Positions 48,533 through 57,452 of a stretch of DNA of 64,000 nt are shown here, piece after piece (position 1 is the first letter of the stretch; every line of letters begins with the position of its first letter). The DNA is from Gammaproteobacteria bacterium (GTDB lineage Bacteria; Pseudomonadota; Gammaproteobacteria; SZUA-229). The notes below the pieces were generated by a model. The model had not been told where the DNA came from, ran no database searches, and saw nothing but the letters and a program-made list of their open reading frames with translations. Both the position numbers and the translations under genes were made by a program. The stretch spans positions 124,001-188,000 of the forward strand of contig JAOULX010000002.1 in assembly GCA_029881795.1 (NCBI GenBank), read 5' to 3'.

Positions 48533-48684
48533 TACTTTTGTCGAACAATTTTTCACGGCAGATTAAGAAGCCGCAGTGGATTTTCTTTTGGTTTTTTCAA
48601 AGTCTTGTCTTCACAGATAAGGCTTTAGTCGATTTTCTGGCTGTGCTAGGCTAAACGAATTATTGCCGAGAGTATATCTGTGTA

Positions 48685-50004
48685 GTGTTTATTCTGAAAA
48701 AATTAATATCCCTTTGCATCTTATTAACAATCACTGGTTTTTCATTTTCGGCTTTGGCTGAAAAGAAACCGGTGGTTATTTCAGATGTTGAAATAAACAA
48801 TGCTACTCTGCAACAATCATTGAGCCAGTATCAGAAACTCTACAGTAATAACAGGTCACCCAGAGTTATCTATAATCTGGGTGTTATCTGTTATAAATTA
48901 AAAAAATATCCTCAGGCAAAAAAATTATTTTTAAAATTATTGCCTGTTGAATCGTATCATTTAATAGCAAAATACAATCTTGCTCTGGTTGCCTATAAAG
49001 CTGGTGATAAAGTGCAGGCGATAGACTGGTTCAGAAAAATAAATGACCATGCTCACAGCCATCAGAGCTCTGATGACTCTTCGGAAAAGATTAAAATGCT
49101 GGCCAGACTGCAGCTCAATAAGCTGACAGTTGACGGCACTGGCCAAAAATCACCTCAACTTAAAAATCATCTCAGTACTTACTTTTTTACTTATTATGGT
49201 TATGATGACAGTGTCACTGGTCTTGATCCGACCGGGAATGGTTATAACGGAGATGAATTTGCTAAAGTTTATGGTTTGCTAACGTTTAAACTTGATCAGC
49301 TGATCGATGGTTTTGAAACTCGCCTCAGTTATTATTTAAAAGATTATGTTTCACTGCATGAATATGATTTTAGCCAGACAGCGCTTAATTTAACAAAATA
49401 TTTTAAACAATCTCACTGGCGTCATTATCTCCGTTTGGGTTTTAAAACCAGTACTTACGGAGCGCTGGATTATCAGTCGGATACGGAACTGGATATGCAG
49501 ACTCGCTTTAAGCGGGCATCTCATCAATATACCGTTCGCTATCGTTATGATGATCTTAGTTCCAGAGATATTCTGTTTGAGCAGTATCAGGGCAAACAGC
49601 AGCGTTTGACTTTTTCTTATCAGCAAATACTGGCATTACATAGTTTGAGCATGGGGCTGGAGCTTGAAGACAATGAGCGGCTAAACTTGGCTAGTGCTGG
49701 CGTGATTTATAACTACTCACCGTCAAGGCAAAAGATACAGCTGAAATGGCAGTACCGGTTGGCGACAGACTGGCAAACACAGTTAGATTATGAGTTTCGG
49801 GATTCGCATTATGACAATTTAAATCCGGTGGGAGGGCAGATTCGCGATGATGCTCTGGAAAGCAGTCGGCTCAGGCTGAAGTATCGGCTACAAAAAAATT
49901 ACTGGCTGATGACAGATTTTAGATATTTACATAATCAATCCAGTATAGTGATCTACAATTACAGCAGAAATATACTGAGTCTGGGATTGAGTGCTACTTT
50001 TTAG
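48685..50004 (+). CDS. TPR plus outer-membrane beta-barrel protein
   Basis: 439-residue precursor from GTG 48685 with a signal peptide (LISLCILLTITGFSFSALAE). Residues ~40-130 hold TPR-like helices (VIYNLGVICYKLKKYPQAKKLFLKLL, IAKYNLALVAYKAGDKVQAIDWF). From ~155 onward amphipathic beta strands alternate (TRLSYYLKDYVSLHEYDF, YTVRYRYDDLSSRDILFEQY, LRLKYRLQKNYWLMTDFRY) and the last residue is Phe in LSLGLSATF, the classical C-terminal BAM signal of outer-membrane barrels. The layout is like SLAM (TPR plus DUF560 barrel), but family membership is unproven. It lies 152 bp after the Glu/Pro-rich gene. Confidence 0.75.
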   Translation: MFILKKLISLCILLTITGFSFSALAEKKPVVISDVEINNATLQQSLSQYQKLYSNNRSPRVIYNLGVICYKLKKYPQAKKLFLKLLPVESYHLIAKYNLALVAYKAGDKVQAIDWFRKINDHAHSHQSSDDSSEKIKMLARLQLNKLTVDGTGQKSPQLKNHLSTYFFTYYGYDDSVTGLDPTGNGYNGDEFAKVYGLLTFKLDQLIDGFETRLSYYLKDYVSLHEYDFSQTALNLTKYFKQSHWRHYLRLGFKTSTYGALDYQSDTELDMQTRFKRASHQYTVRYRYDDLSSRDILFEQYQGKQQRLTFSYQQILALHSLSMGLELEDNERLNLASAGVIYNYSPSRQKIQLKWQYRLATDWQTQLDYEFRDSHYDNLNPVGGQIRDDALESSRLRLKYRLQKNYWLMTDFRYLHNQSSIVIYNYSRNILSLGLSATF

Positions 50005-50078
50005 CAGTCGTCTAGCCTGTAACAATAAAACTTTGATACATTACAGGCTTTAATGAACAACGGGTTTGCTGGTAGCTT

Positions 50079-50738
50079 ATGCGAGAAGTGGTCGTCCTGA
50101 TACACGGGTTATGGAAAACCGGTAATGATAGCTGGCGTTTGCGTCAACGCCTGCAAAAAGCCGGTTATGAATGCCAAAAGTTCAGCTACCAGAGCCTCAG
50201 GCATAGTCCGGAAGAAAATGCCCGGCGTCTGCATCAGTTTGTCTCTGCTATCGATGCTCCAGTAATACATTTTGTCTGCCACAGTCTGGGCGGCATCGTT
50301 CTGCTTAAATACTTTGATATGCACCCGAGCCTGATACGAGGTCGGGTGGTGCTGCTGGGCTCGCCAGTTAATGGCAGCCAGGTGGCAAGAAGGCTGTCAA
50401 AACACTGGTATTCACGTTGGCTAATCGGCAAAAGTGCCACTGATGATTTACTGGGGAGTCATCCGGTCTGGAATAGCTGGCGCGAGATAGGCATTATCGC
50501 CGGAACCCTACCACTTGGCGTGGGTCTTTTGTCGGGCTGGCTGCCGCTGCCCCATGATGGCACGGTGACGGTGAGCGAAACGGTTTTGCACGGAGCCACT
50601 GATTTTATTACTCTGCCGGTGACACATACGAGTCTGTTATATTCATCAAAAGTCGCTCAACAGACCATAACCTTTCTGCGGGCCGGTAAATTTGGGGATG
50701 AAATTGGTAATATGCTGCTGGAATCGGAGCCTACCTGA
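50079..50738 (+). CDS. alpha/beta-hydrolase (lipase/esterase-like)
   Basis: 219-residue protein without a signal peptide. The oxyanion motif is HGLW near residue 10, the nucleophile elbow is CHSLGGIVLL near residue 68 (Ser in HSLGG), the acid is probably Asp in PHDGTVTVSET near 160, and the His in VTHTSLLYS near 180. The resemblance is to lipase class 2/PGAP1-like hydrolases. Substrate unknown. It stands alone, 110 bp before yebC, and is on the same strand as the ECF operon. Confidence 0.85.
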   Translation: MREVVVLIHGLWKTGNDSWRLRQRLQKAGYECQKFSYQSLRHSPEENARRLHQFVSAIDAPVIHFVCHSLGGIVLLKYFDMHPSLIRGRVVLLGSPVNGSQVARRLSKHWYSRWLIGKSATDDLLGSHPVWNSWREIGIIAGTLPLGVGLLSGWLPLPHDGTVTVSETVLHGATDFITLPVTHTSLLYSSKVAQQTITFLRAGKFGDEIGNMLLESEPT

Positions 50739-50848
50739 GAACGCATAAAGCCGATTCCAACTAAATCACGTTTCTTTTCATATTCACCTTAATCCCGTTC
50801 GCTGGCAGTGTTAAAATCAGCTGAATTAAAAAAATACAGAGATAATGC

Positions 50849-51334
50849 ATGGCCGGCCATAGTAAATGGGCAAATATTAAGCACCGTAAGGCAGCACAGG
50901 TTAAAAAACGCGGCAAAATATTTACCAAACTAATCTGTGATATCACCATTGCAGCACGAACCGCTGCTGGTAGTGATCTAACGGTTAATCCAGTGTTGCA
51001 GCTGGTAGTCGATAAGATCCTGACCGCTAATATGACTAAGGATACGATTGAGCGGGCAATTAAGCGCGGCAGCGCTGAAGCTGATGACGTTAATTATGAA
51101 GAAATCCGTTACCAAGGCTATGGACCGGCTGGAATCGCGTTAATTGTTGATTGCAGCAGCGATAATCGAAATTGCACCGTCTCGGATGTGCGCCATGCCT
51201 TTTCTAAATCTGGCGGTAATCTCGGTACCGATGGCTCGGTCGCCTATATGGTCAATAAACTGGGGATAATCAGTTATCCAGTTGACTGTGATCAGAATCC
51301 GCTTATTGAAGTGGCCTTAGAGGCAGCGGCTTGA
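50849..51334 (+). CDS. yebC: C-terminally truncated YebC/TACO1-family protein
   Basis: YebC/PmpR proteins are ~245 residues and act as transcriptional regulators or ribosome-associated translation factors for proline stretches. Here the frame stops after 161 residues at IEVALEAAA, exactly where the family continues ALEAGAEDV; the third domain and part of the second are missing. Several near-invariant positions also differ (FTKLICDI for FTKLIREI, NPVLQ for NPRLR). The stop TGA overlaps the ruvC TTG start (TTGA). It could be a decaying gene or a shortened functional variant; I lean to decay. Confidence 0.85.
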   Translation: MAGHSKWANIKHRKAAQVKKRGKIFTKLICDITIAARTAAGSDLTVNPVLQLVVDKILTANMTKDTIERAIKRGSAEADDVNYEEIRYQGYGPAGIALIVDCSSDNRNCTVSDVRHAFSKSGGNLGTDGSVAYMVNKLGIISYPVDCDQNPLIEVALEAAA

Positions 51335-51846
51335 TTCGCATCATTGGTATTGATCCGGGCTCTCGCTGTACCGGGTTTGGCATTATAGAAAGCGATGGCA
51401 TGAAAAGCCGATATGTCCATAGTGGTTTTATAAAAGTGCAAGGTGATGAACAGCCTGAAAAACTCGGTTATATTTTTGCCGAAATCAGCGCGCTAATTAA
51501 ACAATGGCAGCCAGAAGTGATGGCAGTGGAACAGGTTTTTGTCGGTAAAAATGTTGATTCGGCTCTGAAGCTTGGGCAGGCCAGAGGCGCGGCAATTTGT
51601 GCCGGTGTTAACGCTGGCTTATCGGTTGGTGAATATTCACCGCGAACGATTAAAAAAGCAGTGGTCGGACGGGGCGCTGCCGACAAAGCTCAGATGCAGG
51701 AAATGATGCAGATCATATTAAAACTGACGGTAAAATTGCAGTCGGATGAAGCCGATGCGCTGGCTGTGGCACTATGCCATGCGCACAGTAATACCCGTCT
51801 GGGTCAGATTTATAAACAAATTAAAAACACGGGAGCGGGCTGGTGA
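51331..51846 (+). CDS. ruvC: Holliday junction endonuclease RuvC
   Basis: Dimeric junction resolvase working with RuvAB. The 171-residue protein starts at TTG ([20 protein letters not shown]), aligned with the normal RuvC N-terminus, so it is full length. Catalytic acidic residues are Asp7 in IGIDPGS, Glu in [10 protein letters not shown] near 66, and the pair in [13 protein letters not shown] near 138-141. Its start overlaps the truncated yebC stop, and its end overlaps ruvA (GTGA). Confidence 0.96.
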   Translation: MIRIIGIDPGSRCTGFGIIESDGMKSRYVHSGFIKVQGDEQPEKLGYIFAEISALIKQWQPEVMAVEQVFVGKNVDSALKLGQARGAAICAGVNAGLSVGEYSPRTIKKAVVGRGAADKAQMQEMMQIILKLTVKLQSDEADALAVALCHAHSNTRLGQIYKQIKNTGAGW

Positions 51847-52448
51847 TCGGTCGATTAAGTGGACAAATAGTACAGAAACAACCGCCTGAATTACTGATTG
51901 ACGTGAACGGTGTGGGTTATGAAGTATCAGCCCCGATGTCAACTTTTTATGCCTTACCGGAGCTAGGTGAAAACGTGATATTGCACACCCATATGGTGGT
52001 GCGAGAAGATGCTCAGCTGTTATACGGCTTTTCCAGTGAGTCGGAACGGACTTTGTTTCGTCTCTTAATCAAAATAAACGGGGTCGGGCCAAAACTGGCA
52101 ATTACTATTTTATCCGGAATTGCCACTGATGACTTTATTCGTTGTATTCATGATAACGACGCCGCGGCTCTGGTGAGCTTACCCGGTATCGGTAAAAAGA
52201 CCGCAGAACGTCTGATTGTTGAATTAAAAGATAAAATCGGCGCTGAAGCCGAAACAGGTGCTGATAGTATTTCAACGGCGGCGATGTCTTCCGCTAATTC
52301 CGGCAGCGCGCTCAGTGATGCTGTCAGTGCGCTGATTTCGCTGGGATACAAAGCCAATGATGCATCGCGTATGGTGCGCAGTATCGATACCGAAGGCTTA
52401 AATACCGAAGATATAATTCGCCAGTCATTACAAGGTCTGGGCAGATAA
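51843..52448 (+). CDS. ruvA: Holliday junction DNA-binding protein RuvA
   Basis: Tetrameric protein that binds four-way junctions and recruits RuvB. Starts at GTG ([28 protein letters not shown]); 201 residues. Domain I is the OB-fold, domain II has helix-hairpin-helix motifs INGVGPKLAITILSG and LPGIGKKTAERLIVELKDK, and domain III (ALSDAVSALISLGYKANDASRMV) binds RuvB. ruvB begins at the base immediately after its stop. Confidence 0.96.
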   Translation: MIGRLSGQIVQKQPPELLIDVNGVGYEVSAPMSTFYALPELGENVILHTHMVVREDAQLLYGFSSESERTLFRLLIKINGVGPKLAITILSGIATDDFIRCIHDNDAAALVSLPGIGKKTAERLIVELKDKIGAEAETGADSISTAAMSSANSGSALSDAVSALISLGYKANDASRMVRSIDTEGLNTEDIIRQSLQGLGR

Positions 52449-53519
52449 ATGGAGCCCGATATGGATTCTAAAACAGATACGATGAGAGTGATTTCTGCAG
52501 AAACCGCCTCCAGCGATGAGGCGACCATCGACCGGGCAATACGGCCTAAATTACTGACTGACTATGTTGGTCAGCCAGTAGTTAATGAGCAGATGGAAAT
52601 CTACATACCGGCGGCTAAAAAACGTGGTGAGGCGCTGGATCACTGCCTGATATTTGGACCGCCAGGACTTGGTAAAACCACCTTATCGCATATTATTGCG
52701 AATGAAATGGGGGTGAATTTGCGCCAGACTTCCGGCCCGGTTTTAGAAAAACCGGGTGATCTGGCGGCCTTGCTGACGAATCTGGAGCCGCATGATGTAC
52801 TCTTTATCGATGAAATACATCGCCTAAGTCCGGTGGTTGAAGAGGTGCTATACCCGGCGCTGGAGGATTTTCAGCTCGATATTATTATCGGTGAAGGACC
52901 GGCAGCACGCTCGATCAAACTCGATCTGCCACCTTTTACGCTGGTCGGGGCAACTACCCGAGCCGGCGCACTTACCTCGCCGCTGCGTGATCGATTTGGT
53001 ATTGTGCTGCGACTTGAGTTTTATAATGCAACTGATTTGAAGTCGATTGTTAAACGCTCGGCAAACATCCTGAATGTAGAGATGCAGGATGACGGAGCAG
53101 TCGAAATCGCCAGACGTGCCAGAGGTACGCCGCGAATTGCTAACCGCTTATTACGGCGAGTGCGTGATTATGCCGAAATTAAAGCCGATGGCGTGGTCAG
53201 TGCCGAGGTAGCGGCCAGCGCGCTGGATATGATTAACGTGGATAAACACGGTTTTGACCAGATGGACCAGAAACTGTTGTTATCGATTATCGAAAAATTT
53301 GACGGTGGTCCAGTCGGGGTTGAAAATTTGGCGGCTGCAATCGGTGAAGAAAAAGATACGATTGAAGATGTGCTGGAACCGTATTTAATTCAGCAGGGTT
53401 TTCTAATGCGCACGCCTCGCGGGCGCATGGCAACGAGCAGCGCCTACGCACATTTTGGTTTAAAAAAGCCTGAAAACAGCCGAAATTATGATGAAAACCT
53501 GTCTTTACTCGATGAGTGA
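52449..53519 (+). CDS. ruvB: Holliday junction branch-migration ATPase RuvB
   Basis: Hexameric AAA+ motor of branch migration. The 356-residue protein has the N-terminal LTDYVGQ motif, Walker A GPPGLGKT near residue 74, Walker [17 protein letters not shown], sensor 1 [19 protein letters not shown], and the C-terminal winged helix with [30 protein letters not shown]. Contiguous with ruvA; 82 bp before ybgC. Confidence 0.98.
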   Translation: MEPDMDSKTDTMRVISAETASSDEATIDRAIRPKLLTDYVGQPVVNEQMEIYIPAAKKRGEALDHCLIFGPPGLGKTTLSHIIANEMGVNLRQTSGPVLEKPGDLAALLTNLEPHDVLFIDEIHRLSPVVEEVLYPALEDFQLDIIIGEGPAARSIKLDLPPFTLVGATTRAGALTSPLRDRFGIVLRLEFYNATDLKSIVKRSANILNVEMQDDGAVEIARRARGTPRIANRLLRRVRDYAEIKADGVVSAEVAASALDMINVDKHGFDQMDQKLLLSIIEKFDGGPVGVENLAAAIGEEKDTIEDVLEPYLIQQGFLMRTPRGRMATSSAYAHFGLKKPENSRNYDENLSLLDE

Positions 53520-53601
53520 TGCTGAACAAACAGCAGGCAGTGTTTAAAATGATGGATACCATCATTTCACTAAAAAATAATGCTGATAAAACGGGGATTG
53601 T

Positions 53602-54006
53602 ATGAAATTTTCCTGGCCGATAAGAGTCTATTATGAAGATACAGACTCCGGAGGTGTGGTTTATTACGCCAATTACCTGAAATTTTTTGAAAGGGCGCGC
53701 TCAGAGTTTTTGCGCCGCTTTAATATTGAGCAGGATATTCTTATAACAGAGCATGACGTGATTTTTGCGGTAAGACAGGTCAGTGTCGATTATCATAAAC
53801 CCGCTGTTTTTAATGATGAATTAAGCGTTACCAGTGAAGTGATTGAATTAAACAAAGCCAGTCTGGTGTTCCGGCAGGTGATTCACCGTGAAAAAGATGA
53901 AACACTGCTTTGTCATGCGGTGTGCAAGGTGGCCTGTTTGTCGGCCAGTAAAATGAAGCCGCGGCCGATACCGGATGAGATCGTTCAGCATCTGGCTGGC
54001 AAATAA
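53602..54006 (+). CDS. ybgC: acyl-CoA thioesterase YbgC (tol-pal associated)
   Basis: Hot-dog fold thioesterase of the 4-hydroxybenzoyl-CoA thioesterase family, thought to act on short- or medium-chain acyl-CoA or acyl-ACP near the membrane. The 134-residue protein has the active-site motif YYEDTDSGGVVYYANYLKFFERARSEFLR with the catalytic Asp near residue 16. First gene of the tol-pal block, 69 bp before tolQ. Confidence 0.95.
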   Translation: MKFSWPIRVYYEDTDSGGVVYYANYLKFFERARSEFLRRFNIEQDILITEHDVIFAVRQVSVDYHKPAVFNDELSVTSEVIELNKASLVFRQVIHREKDETLLCHAVCKVACLSASKMKPRPIPDEIVQHLAGK

Positions 54007-54075
54007 AATACGATAAAATGGATAACGACTGCGTGAAAATATTAAGCCATATTAATCAACCCGAGGGAATTATTT

Positions 54076-54777
54076 GTGTCTGCTGATCTTTCTTTTATTG
54101 ATCTGATACTGCGTGCCAGTTTTACGGTGCAGCTGGTTATGCTGGCGCTGCTTGCTGCGTCTGTTATTTCCTGGACTGTTATCGTGCATAAATACAAGCT
54201 GCTCAATAAAGCGACGGTATCTGCCGACACCTTCGAAGAAAAATTCTGGTCGGGTATCGACCTAACCGAACTCTATAGCAGTATCACTCAGCGCCGGCTT
54301 GAGCGCCATGGCATGGAAAAAGTGTTTGAGTCCGGTTTTTCTGAGTATGCCAAGTTGCATAAAAAAGCCGGTTCCACCTCGATGATTTTAGCCGGTGTAC
54401 AGCGCACTATGAAAGTGGCACTTTCCAGAGAAGAAGACCGGCTAGATCAGCATTTGTCATTGCTTGCAACGATTGGCTCTATCAGCCCATATGTGGGACT
54501 GTTCGGAACTGTGTGGGGAATCATGAACTCATTTCTGGCATTAGGTGCTGTTAAACATGCCACACTGGCGATGGTGGCACCGGGCATTGCAGAGGCATTA
54601 ATTGCCACGGCGATGGGTTTATTTGCAGCAATTCCTGCTGTGGTGGCTTATAACCGTTATGCCGAAAAAGTTGACCGGCTCTGCAACCGTTATGAAAACT
54701 TCCAGCAAGAATTTTCGAGCCTGCTGCACCGCCAGACCATTAATAAAACACAAGTTCCAGAAGAAAAGACGGCGTAG
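54076..54777 (+). CDS. tolQ: Tol-Pal system protein TolQ
   Basis: Inner-membrane proton-channel subunit that energises TolA with TolR. The GTG-started 233-residue protein has three membrane segments: residues ~12-35 (FTVQLVMLALLAASVISWTV), ~130-155 and ~165-190. The MotA/ExbB signature is ATIGSISPYVGLFGTVWGIMNSF and the third helix has GIAEALIATAMGLFAAIPAVVAYN. Eight bases separate it from tolR. Confidence 0.97.
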   Translation: MSADLSFIDLILRASFTVQLVMLALLAASVISWTVIVHKYKLLNKATVSADTFEEKFWSGIDLTELYSSITQRRLERHGMEKVFESGFSEYAKLHKKAGSTSMILAGVQRTMKVALSREEDRLDQHLSLLATIGSISPYVGLFGTVWGIMNSFLALGAVKHATLAMVAPGIAEALIATAMGLFAAIPAVVAYNRYAEKVDRLCNRYENFQQEFSSLLHRQTINKTQVPEEKTA

Positions 54778-54785
54778 GCTCAGAT

Positions 54786-55202
54786 ATGGCAGACCGCAAA
54801 CGCAGAGCAGTGGCTGAAATCAACGTCGTTCCTTATATCGATGTGATGCTGGTATTGCTGATCATCTTTATGATTACCGCGCCTTTATTGTCACAAGGTG
54901 TTGAAATTGAGTTACCAACCGCTGATGCTAACCCGATATCACCGGATCAGCAGGAACCTCTGGTAGTCGCTGTTAATAAGGACGGAGAGTATTTTATTAA
55001 TATTGGTGATAAACCTGATCAGGCGATTGATGCGCAGCTGATGGTCAACCGAGTGGCCGCAGTCTTACAGTTACGTCCCGATACACCGGTGCTGGTGCGT
55101 GGCGACAAAACGGTCAGTTATGGTAAAGTGGTGCGGGCTATGGTCTATCTGCAACAGGCAGGTGTTGCCAAGGTCGGTTTAATGACAGAAGGCCTGAATT
55201 AA
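54786..55202 (+). CDS. tolR: Tol-Pal system protein TolR
   Basis: ExbD-like bitopic subunit of the TolQR motor. The 138-residue protein has the start AEINVVPYIDVMLVLLIIFMITAP with the protonatable Asp in the membrane helix (YIDVMLVLL, near residue 21) and the periplasmic domain ending VYLQQAGVAKVGLMTEG. It lies between tolQ and tolA. Confidence 0.97.
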   Translation: MADRKRRAVAEINVVPYIDVMLVLLIIFMITAPLLSQGVEIELPTADANPISPDQQEPLVVAVNKDGEYFINIGDKPDQAIDAQLMVNRVAAVLQLRPDTPVLVRGDKTVSYGKVVRAMVYLQQAGVAKVGLMTEGLN

Positions 55203-55218
55203 TGAGGCTTTTTGTTTA

Positions 55219-56109
55219 ATGAAAGATGGAAGTCTGCTGGGTATTATTCGTTATGATTCGAAAGCCTTTTATATCGCTTTAATCCTGCATCTACTTATTG
55301 TTGTCGTCTTAGTCGTGAGTGTGAATTTTTCAGAGCGCCCTGTTACAGCGCATAAAGAAGTGGAAACCGTTCAGGCGGTGGTGGTTGATAGTCAGATCAT
55401 TCAGGCAGAGCTTGATAAAATAAAAAAATCTGAAGCCAGAAAAAAACAAAAAGAAGAGTCACGGTTAAAAAAACTGAGCGATACCACCCGTAAGGAAGAA
55501 CAAAAACAACGGCAGGCACAAGAAAAACGCAGACTGGAAGAACAGCGTATTGCTGATTTAAAGCAAAAACGTCTGGCTGAAGAAAAACAAAGACAGATCG
55601 AATCGCAACAACTGGCGGACTTGAAAAAGAAAAAACAGGCTCTTGAAGAACAACGTCAGGCTGAACAACAACGTTTATCAGTGCTACAGAAAGAAAGACA
55701 GGAAGAGGAGCTGGCCAGAGAAAATGCCAAAAGGGCAGCAGAAGAAGAAAAACAGAAAGAATTGAACGCACAGGCTCTGAGAAAAAAACTGGCAGAAGAA
55801 GAACAGCAGCGTTATTTGAACAGCGATAAGATGAAAAAGTTACGTTCTCAATATGTTAAAAGCATCGAACGTCATGTCGGTAAAAACTGGATCAAACCGG
55901 CCAGTGCCAATAAAGATATGTTTTGCAATGTCATCATAACGCAAAACAGAGCGGGTACAGTATTAAGTGTGAAAACTGACGAGTGCAAGGGTGATAAGGC
56001 TTTTCAGCTGTCTGTCGAGCGGGCGGTACTCAAAGCTTCGCCTTTACCCGATGCACCATCAGAGGATGTGTTCGACAGAACGGTGCAATTTACCTTTGTT
56101 GGGCATTAA
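55219..56109 (+). CDS. tolA: Tol-Pal system protein TolA
   Basis: Bitopic inner-membrane protein spanning the periplasm to contact TolB and Pal. The 296-residue protein has one N-terminal membrane helix (residues ~15-35, IALILHLLIVVVLVVSVNF), a long Lys/Glu/Gln/Ala coiled coil (~65-200), and a C-terminal globular domain (~205-296) with IERHVGKNWIKPASANKDMFCNVII and the paired cysteines CNVII...DECKGD. The length is shorter than E. coli TolA (421) but usual in other groups. Confidence 0.95.
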   Translation: MKDGSLLGIIRYDSKAFYIALILHLLIVVVLVVSVNFSERPVTAHKEVETVQAVVVDSQIIQAELDKIKKSEARKKQKEESRLKKLSDTTRKEEQKQRQAQEKRRLEEQRIADLKQKRLAEEKQRQIESQQLADLKKKKQALEEQRQAEQQRLSVLQKERQEEELARENAKRAAEEEKQKELNAQALRKKLAEEEQQRYLNSDKMKKLRSQYVKSIERHVGKNWIKPASANKDMFCNVIITQNRAGTVLSVKTDECKGDKAFQLSVERAVLKASPLPDAPSEDVFDRTVQFTFVGH

Positions 56110-56112
56110 AGA

Positions 56113-57432
56113 ATGAGAAAAATGACTGGTAGAAAATCGATTATGAAAGCACTCTTAACGTTCACCTGTATCCTGATTTATGCATGGGCTACGCCATCGT
56201 ATGCCATTTTAAATGTTGAGATTACACAGGGTACAGAAGACGCCTTACCAATAGCCATCGTGCCATTTTACTGGGACAGTAAAGAAACGGCGCCAGATTT
56301 ATCCGATTTTAATGTGATTGCAAGCGATTTATTACGAAGCGGGCGCTTTGCGCCGGTGCCTGAAGATAAATTATTGAGCAGGCCGACCAGTACTGAAAAT
56401 CTGGATTTTAGCAGTTGGAAGGTAGCCGGTATCGATAATCTGGTTATAGGCTCGGTGAGACCGGCTGGTAATCAACAGTTCGCAGTGAAATTTCAGCTAT
56501 TTGATGTCTTTAAAGGAGAGCAGTTACTCGGTTATAGTCTGACTGCTGATGCCAGCTCGTTAAGATATACAGCGCACCATATCAGTGACTTAATCTATCA
56601 GCAATTAACTGGGCAAAAAGGTGCGTTTAATACCAAAGTGGCTTATGTCACTGTCATCAGAGATAAAGATACGGCCAGTTATAAGCTCGAAGTATCCGAT
56701 ACTGATGGCTTTAATCCGGTTACTATTCTGACCTCCAGTCAGCCAGTCATGTCACCAAGCTGGTCACCTGATGGTAGCCGACTGGCGTACGTTTCCTTTG
56801 AGAAAAGACGGGCGCAAATCTATACCCAGATATTGTCGTCCGGAGAGCGTATAAAAGTTTCAGAATTTGCAGGCCTTAACGGTGCTCCTGTCTGGTCACC
56901 CGATGGAAAAAAACTGGCAATGACCTTATCAAAAGACGGTAATGCTGATATTTATGTTCTGACCTTAAAAGACAAATCTTTACAAAGAATGAGTAAGCAT
57001 TGGGGAATTGACACTGAACCCACATGGCTGCCTGATAGCCGGTCATTGGTTTTTACCTCAAACCGTTCGGGTAAACCGCAGCTCTATAAAGTTGATGGTC
57101 CAGGTGCTAAACCGCGTCGTCTGACTTTCGAAGGCAGTTATAATAGCAGTGCCGAAATTTCTAAAGACGGTCAGAAGATGGCGTTTGTCTATAAAGATAA
57201 ATCGGCATTTAAAATAGCGACAATGGATCTTGAGACTGGGGTCATTGAGGTGTTAACGGACGGACCGCTAGATGAATCGCCAAGCTTTGCACCTAATGGC
57301 AGTATGATTTTATACGCTGAAGGTCAGCGAGCGGCTCTGGCAGCGGTGTCTGCAGATGGACGATTTAAACAAAGACTGGTTGCTAAAGAAGGCGAGGTTC
57401 GTGAGCCTAGCTGGTCGCCCTTTTTACAATAA
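56113..57432 (+). CDS. tolB: Tol-Pal system protein TolB
   Basis: Periplasmic beta-propeller that binds Pal and TolA. The 439-residue precursor has a signal peptide (CILIYAWATPSYA); an alternative ATG at 56143 would shorten the n-region. The N-terminal alpha/beta domain (~35-170) is followed by a six-bladed WD40-like (PD40) propeller with repeated SPSWSPDGSRLAYVS, APVWSPDGKKLAMTLS and EPTWLPDSRSLVFTS motifs. Three bases after tolA, 20 before pal. Confidence 0.97.
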   Translation: MRKMTGRKSIMKALLTFTCILIYAWATPSYAILNVEITQGTEDALPIAIVPFYWDSKETAPDLSDFNVIASDLLRSGRFAPVPEDKLLSRPTSTENLDFSSWKVAGIDNLVIGSVRPAGNQQFAVKFQLFDVFKGEQLLGYSLTADASSLRYTAHHISDLIYQQLTGQKGAFNTKVAYVTVIRDKDTASYKLEVSDTDGFNPVTILTSSQPVMSPSWSPDGSRLAYVSFEKRRAQIYTQILSSGERIKVSEFAGLNGAPVWSPDGKKLAMTLSKDGNADIYVLTLKDKSLQRMSKHWGIDTEPTWLPDSRSLVFTSNRSGKPQLYKVDGPGAKPRRLTFEGSYNSSAEISKDGQKMAFVYKDKSAFKIATMDLETGVIEVLTDGPLDESPSFAPNGSMILYAEGQRAALAAVSADGRFKQRLVAKEGEVREPSWSPFLQ

Positions 57433-57452
57433 TTTATCTCGGAGTGATTTAA

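Noticed and set aside
48045..48548. Long minus-strand frame (167 codons) rich in Leu/Ala/Val repeats
   Set aside because: It is antisense to the Glu/Pro repeat gene; the repetitive composition is a by-product of the 18-bp units, and it has no ribosome-binding site or family features.
48243..48566. Plus-strand frame with QKSQSIQKSQS repeats
   Set aside because: Alternative frame of the same tandem repeat; the Glu/Pro frame has the signal peptide and operon coupling.
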